Notes under the pieces: model-generated
What the model saw: the letters and a program-made list of their open reading frames with translations, nothing else
Database searches by the model: none
Told to the model about the DNA's origin: nothing
Part shown: piece after piece, positions 5,736 through 6,828 of the stretch
How positions within the stretch are numbered: position 1 is the stretch's first letter
Layout: each line of letters opens with the position of its first letter
Source of the DNA: Pseudomonadota bacterium
GTDB lineage: Bacteria > Pseudomonadota > Alphaproteobacteria > Rhizobiales > Xanthobacteraceae
DNA: 6,828 nt
Direction: 5' to 3'
Assembly (NCBI GenBank): GCA_963205465.1
Contig: CAUJKG010000126.1
Location: 1-6,828, forward strand
Program-made: the position numbers and the translations under genes

Positions 5736-6828
5736 ATGCCGAAATTACAATCTCTGCTGCTCGGCGGCGCGGTTTTCGCGTTGTCGTTCGTTCTCGGAAG
5801 TTCTCCTGCACAAGTGCAGGAAAAGAAGCCGATCAAGATCGGTCTGCTTGCGCCGATCACCGGCCCGCTGGCATCGCCCGGCACCGAAATGGTGAACGGC
5901 TTCCGGCAATACTGGAACAGCGTCGGCAACACTGTTGCCGGCCGGAAGATTGAAATTGTGGTTGCAGATACGACCTGCAATCCCGATCAGGCTTTGACGC
6001 AGGCGCGCCGTCTCGCGCTTCAGGAAAAAGTCGACCTGCTCGTTGGTCCGCTTTGCGGCCATGAAGGTCCGGCTGTTGCGCAAGTGAGCGCGGAAACCGG
6101 CGTGCCGCTGGTGATGGACCCGGCTGGTGCCGACGACGTCACCAAGTGGAAGCGCACGCCGACCGTGGTTCGCACCGCCGTTTCGTCGAGCCAGATCGGG
6201 CATCCGATGGGCGAGTACCTCTATAAGGAACTCGGCCTTCGCAACATTACTGTGATCGCCGCCGACTACACCTTCGGCCATGAAGTGGCGCTCGGAGCAA
6301 TCAAGACGTTCACCGATCTCGGCGGCAAGATCGACCGCATCATCTGGAACCCGGTGGGCACCAAAGACTACGGCACGACGGTAAACAGCATTCCCGCGAA
6401 TACGGGCGGTGTTGTCGCGATCGTTGCCGGTGTCGACCGCATCCGTCTGTTCGAAGACTGGTTCAACTTCGGCATGGACAAGAAGCACAAGATTTATGGC
6501 GGCTACTGGCTGCATGAAGACGTGCTGCCGCAGGTGGACGACAAGGCTATCGGCCTCATCAGCAACTCGCTGCATTACGTGGCCGGCATCGATACGCCGG
6601 AGAACAACGCATTCCGCGAAGAGCACATCAAGCTCTACAAGCGCGTACCGTCCTGGTTCGCCGAGTCTGCTTATACTGCGGGTCTTTGGATCAAGACCGC
6701 GCTCGAGAAGACGGGCGGCAATATCGAAGACCGTAAGGCCTTCCTCGACACCATCCGCAAGACCGAAGTAAAGGCGCCGCGCGGACCGGTGAAGCTCGAC
6801 GCTTACGACAATCCGATTCAGAACGTTT
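5736..6828 (+). CDS. Periplasmic substrate-binding protein of a branched-chain amino acid-type ABC transporter (3' end outside window)
   Basis: An open frame from the ATG at 5736 to the window end codes for 364 residues plus one base. The family is typically about 370-420 residues, so only the C terminus is missing. Residues 1-25 form a signal peptide: a short n-region, a hydrophobic core LLLGGAVFALSFVLG, and probable cleavage after SPA at 23-25. The mature protein opens with PIKIGLLAPITGPLASPG, the classic start of the type I periplasmic fold (Peripla_BP_6, LivJ-like). Further family segments are GRKIEIVVADTTCNPDQALTQARRL, DLLVGPLCGHEG, NITVIAADYTFGHE, VGTKDYGTTV and PSWFAESAYTAGLWIKTALEKTGG. 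Cys81 and Cys107 could form a periplasmic disulfide. The protein would deliver a ligand to inner-membrane permeases, whose genes probably follow outside the window. Homologues bind branched-chain amino acids, aromatic acids, urea or other organics; the ligand here is unknown. Its divergent placement suggests it imports the substrate of the minus-strand enzymes. Confidence 0.92.
   Translation, partial: MPKLQSLLLGGAVFALSFVLGSSPAQVQEKKPIKIGLLAPITGPLASPGTEMVNGFRQYWNSVGNTVAGRKIEIVVADTTCNPDQALTQARRLALQEKVDLLVGPLCGHEGPAVAQVSAETGVPLVMDPAGADDVTKWKRTPTVVRTAVSSSQIGHPMGEYLYKELGLRNITVIAADYTFGHEVALGAIKTFTDLGGKIDRIIWNPVGTKDYGTTVNSIPANTGGVVAIVAGVDRIRLFEDWFNFGMDKKHKIYGGYWLHEDVLPQVDDKAIGLISNSLHYVAGIDTPENNAFREEHIKLYKRVPSWFAESAYTAGLWIKTALEKTGGNIEDRKAFLDTIRKTEVKAPRGPVKLDAYDNPIQNV

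Noticed and set aside
5745..6626. Minus-strand open frame (293 codons) opposite the substrate-binding protein
   Set aside because: The plus strand encodes a textbook binding protein with signal peptide and a strong ribosome binding site; the antisense translation resembles no family and lacks a convincing ribosome site.

Overview
The window is a dense, GC-rich, wholly bacterial segment with six protein-coding genes and almost no spare DNA. The only intergenic stretch longer than about 35 bases is the 107-base divergent promoter region at 5629-5735. Gene content and protein style suggest a Gram-negative proteobacterium, most likely an alphaproteobacterium of the Hyphomicrobiales. The pointers are the HutF/HutC histidine route, a CoxL-like molybdenum hydroxylase, a BKACE (DUF849) enzyme and a Liv-type periplasmic binding protein. 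The taxonomic call is inference.

Left part (1-1606, + strand): the end of a histidine-utilisation operon. The C-terminal two thirds of formimidoylglutamate deiminase (hutF) overlaps by 8 bases a GntR-family HutC repressor. Together they point to the five-step histidine route through N-formyl-L-glutamate, with its local urocanate-responsive regulator.

Middle part (5628 down to 1621, - strand): a three-gene transcription unit read right to left. It encodes an FCD-type GntR regulator, a 777-residue molybdopterin-binding large subunit of the xanthine dehydrogenase/CO dehydrogenase family (form II active-site loop), and a BKACE-type beta-keto acid cleavage enzyme. Gaps are 11 and 31 bases, each holding a clear Shine-Dalgarno sequence. 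The unit runs head-on into hutC, leaving only 14 bases between the stop codons.

Right part (5736-6828, + strand): a divergently transcribed periplasmic substrate-binding protein of the branched-chain amino acid ABC class. It has a signal peptide and is cut by the window end after 364 residues. Between it and the regulator gene lies a strong interrupted palindrome (5673-5698), a good candidate operator for the FCD regulator.

Taken together, 1621-6828 looks like a small catabolic locus: import of an organic compound, oxidation or hydroxylation by a molybdenum enzyme, and acetyl-CoA-dependent cleavage of a beta-keto acid, under one GntR switch. The substrate cannot be read from the sequence. 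The FAD and iron-sulfur partner subunits that such a molybdenum subunit normally needs are not in the window. No RNA genes, insertion sequences, CRISPR arrays or phage genes were seen.
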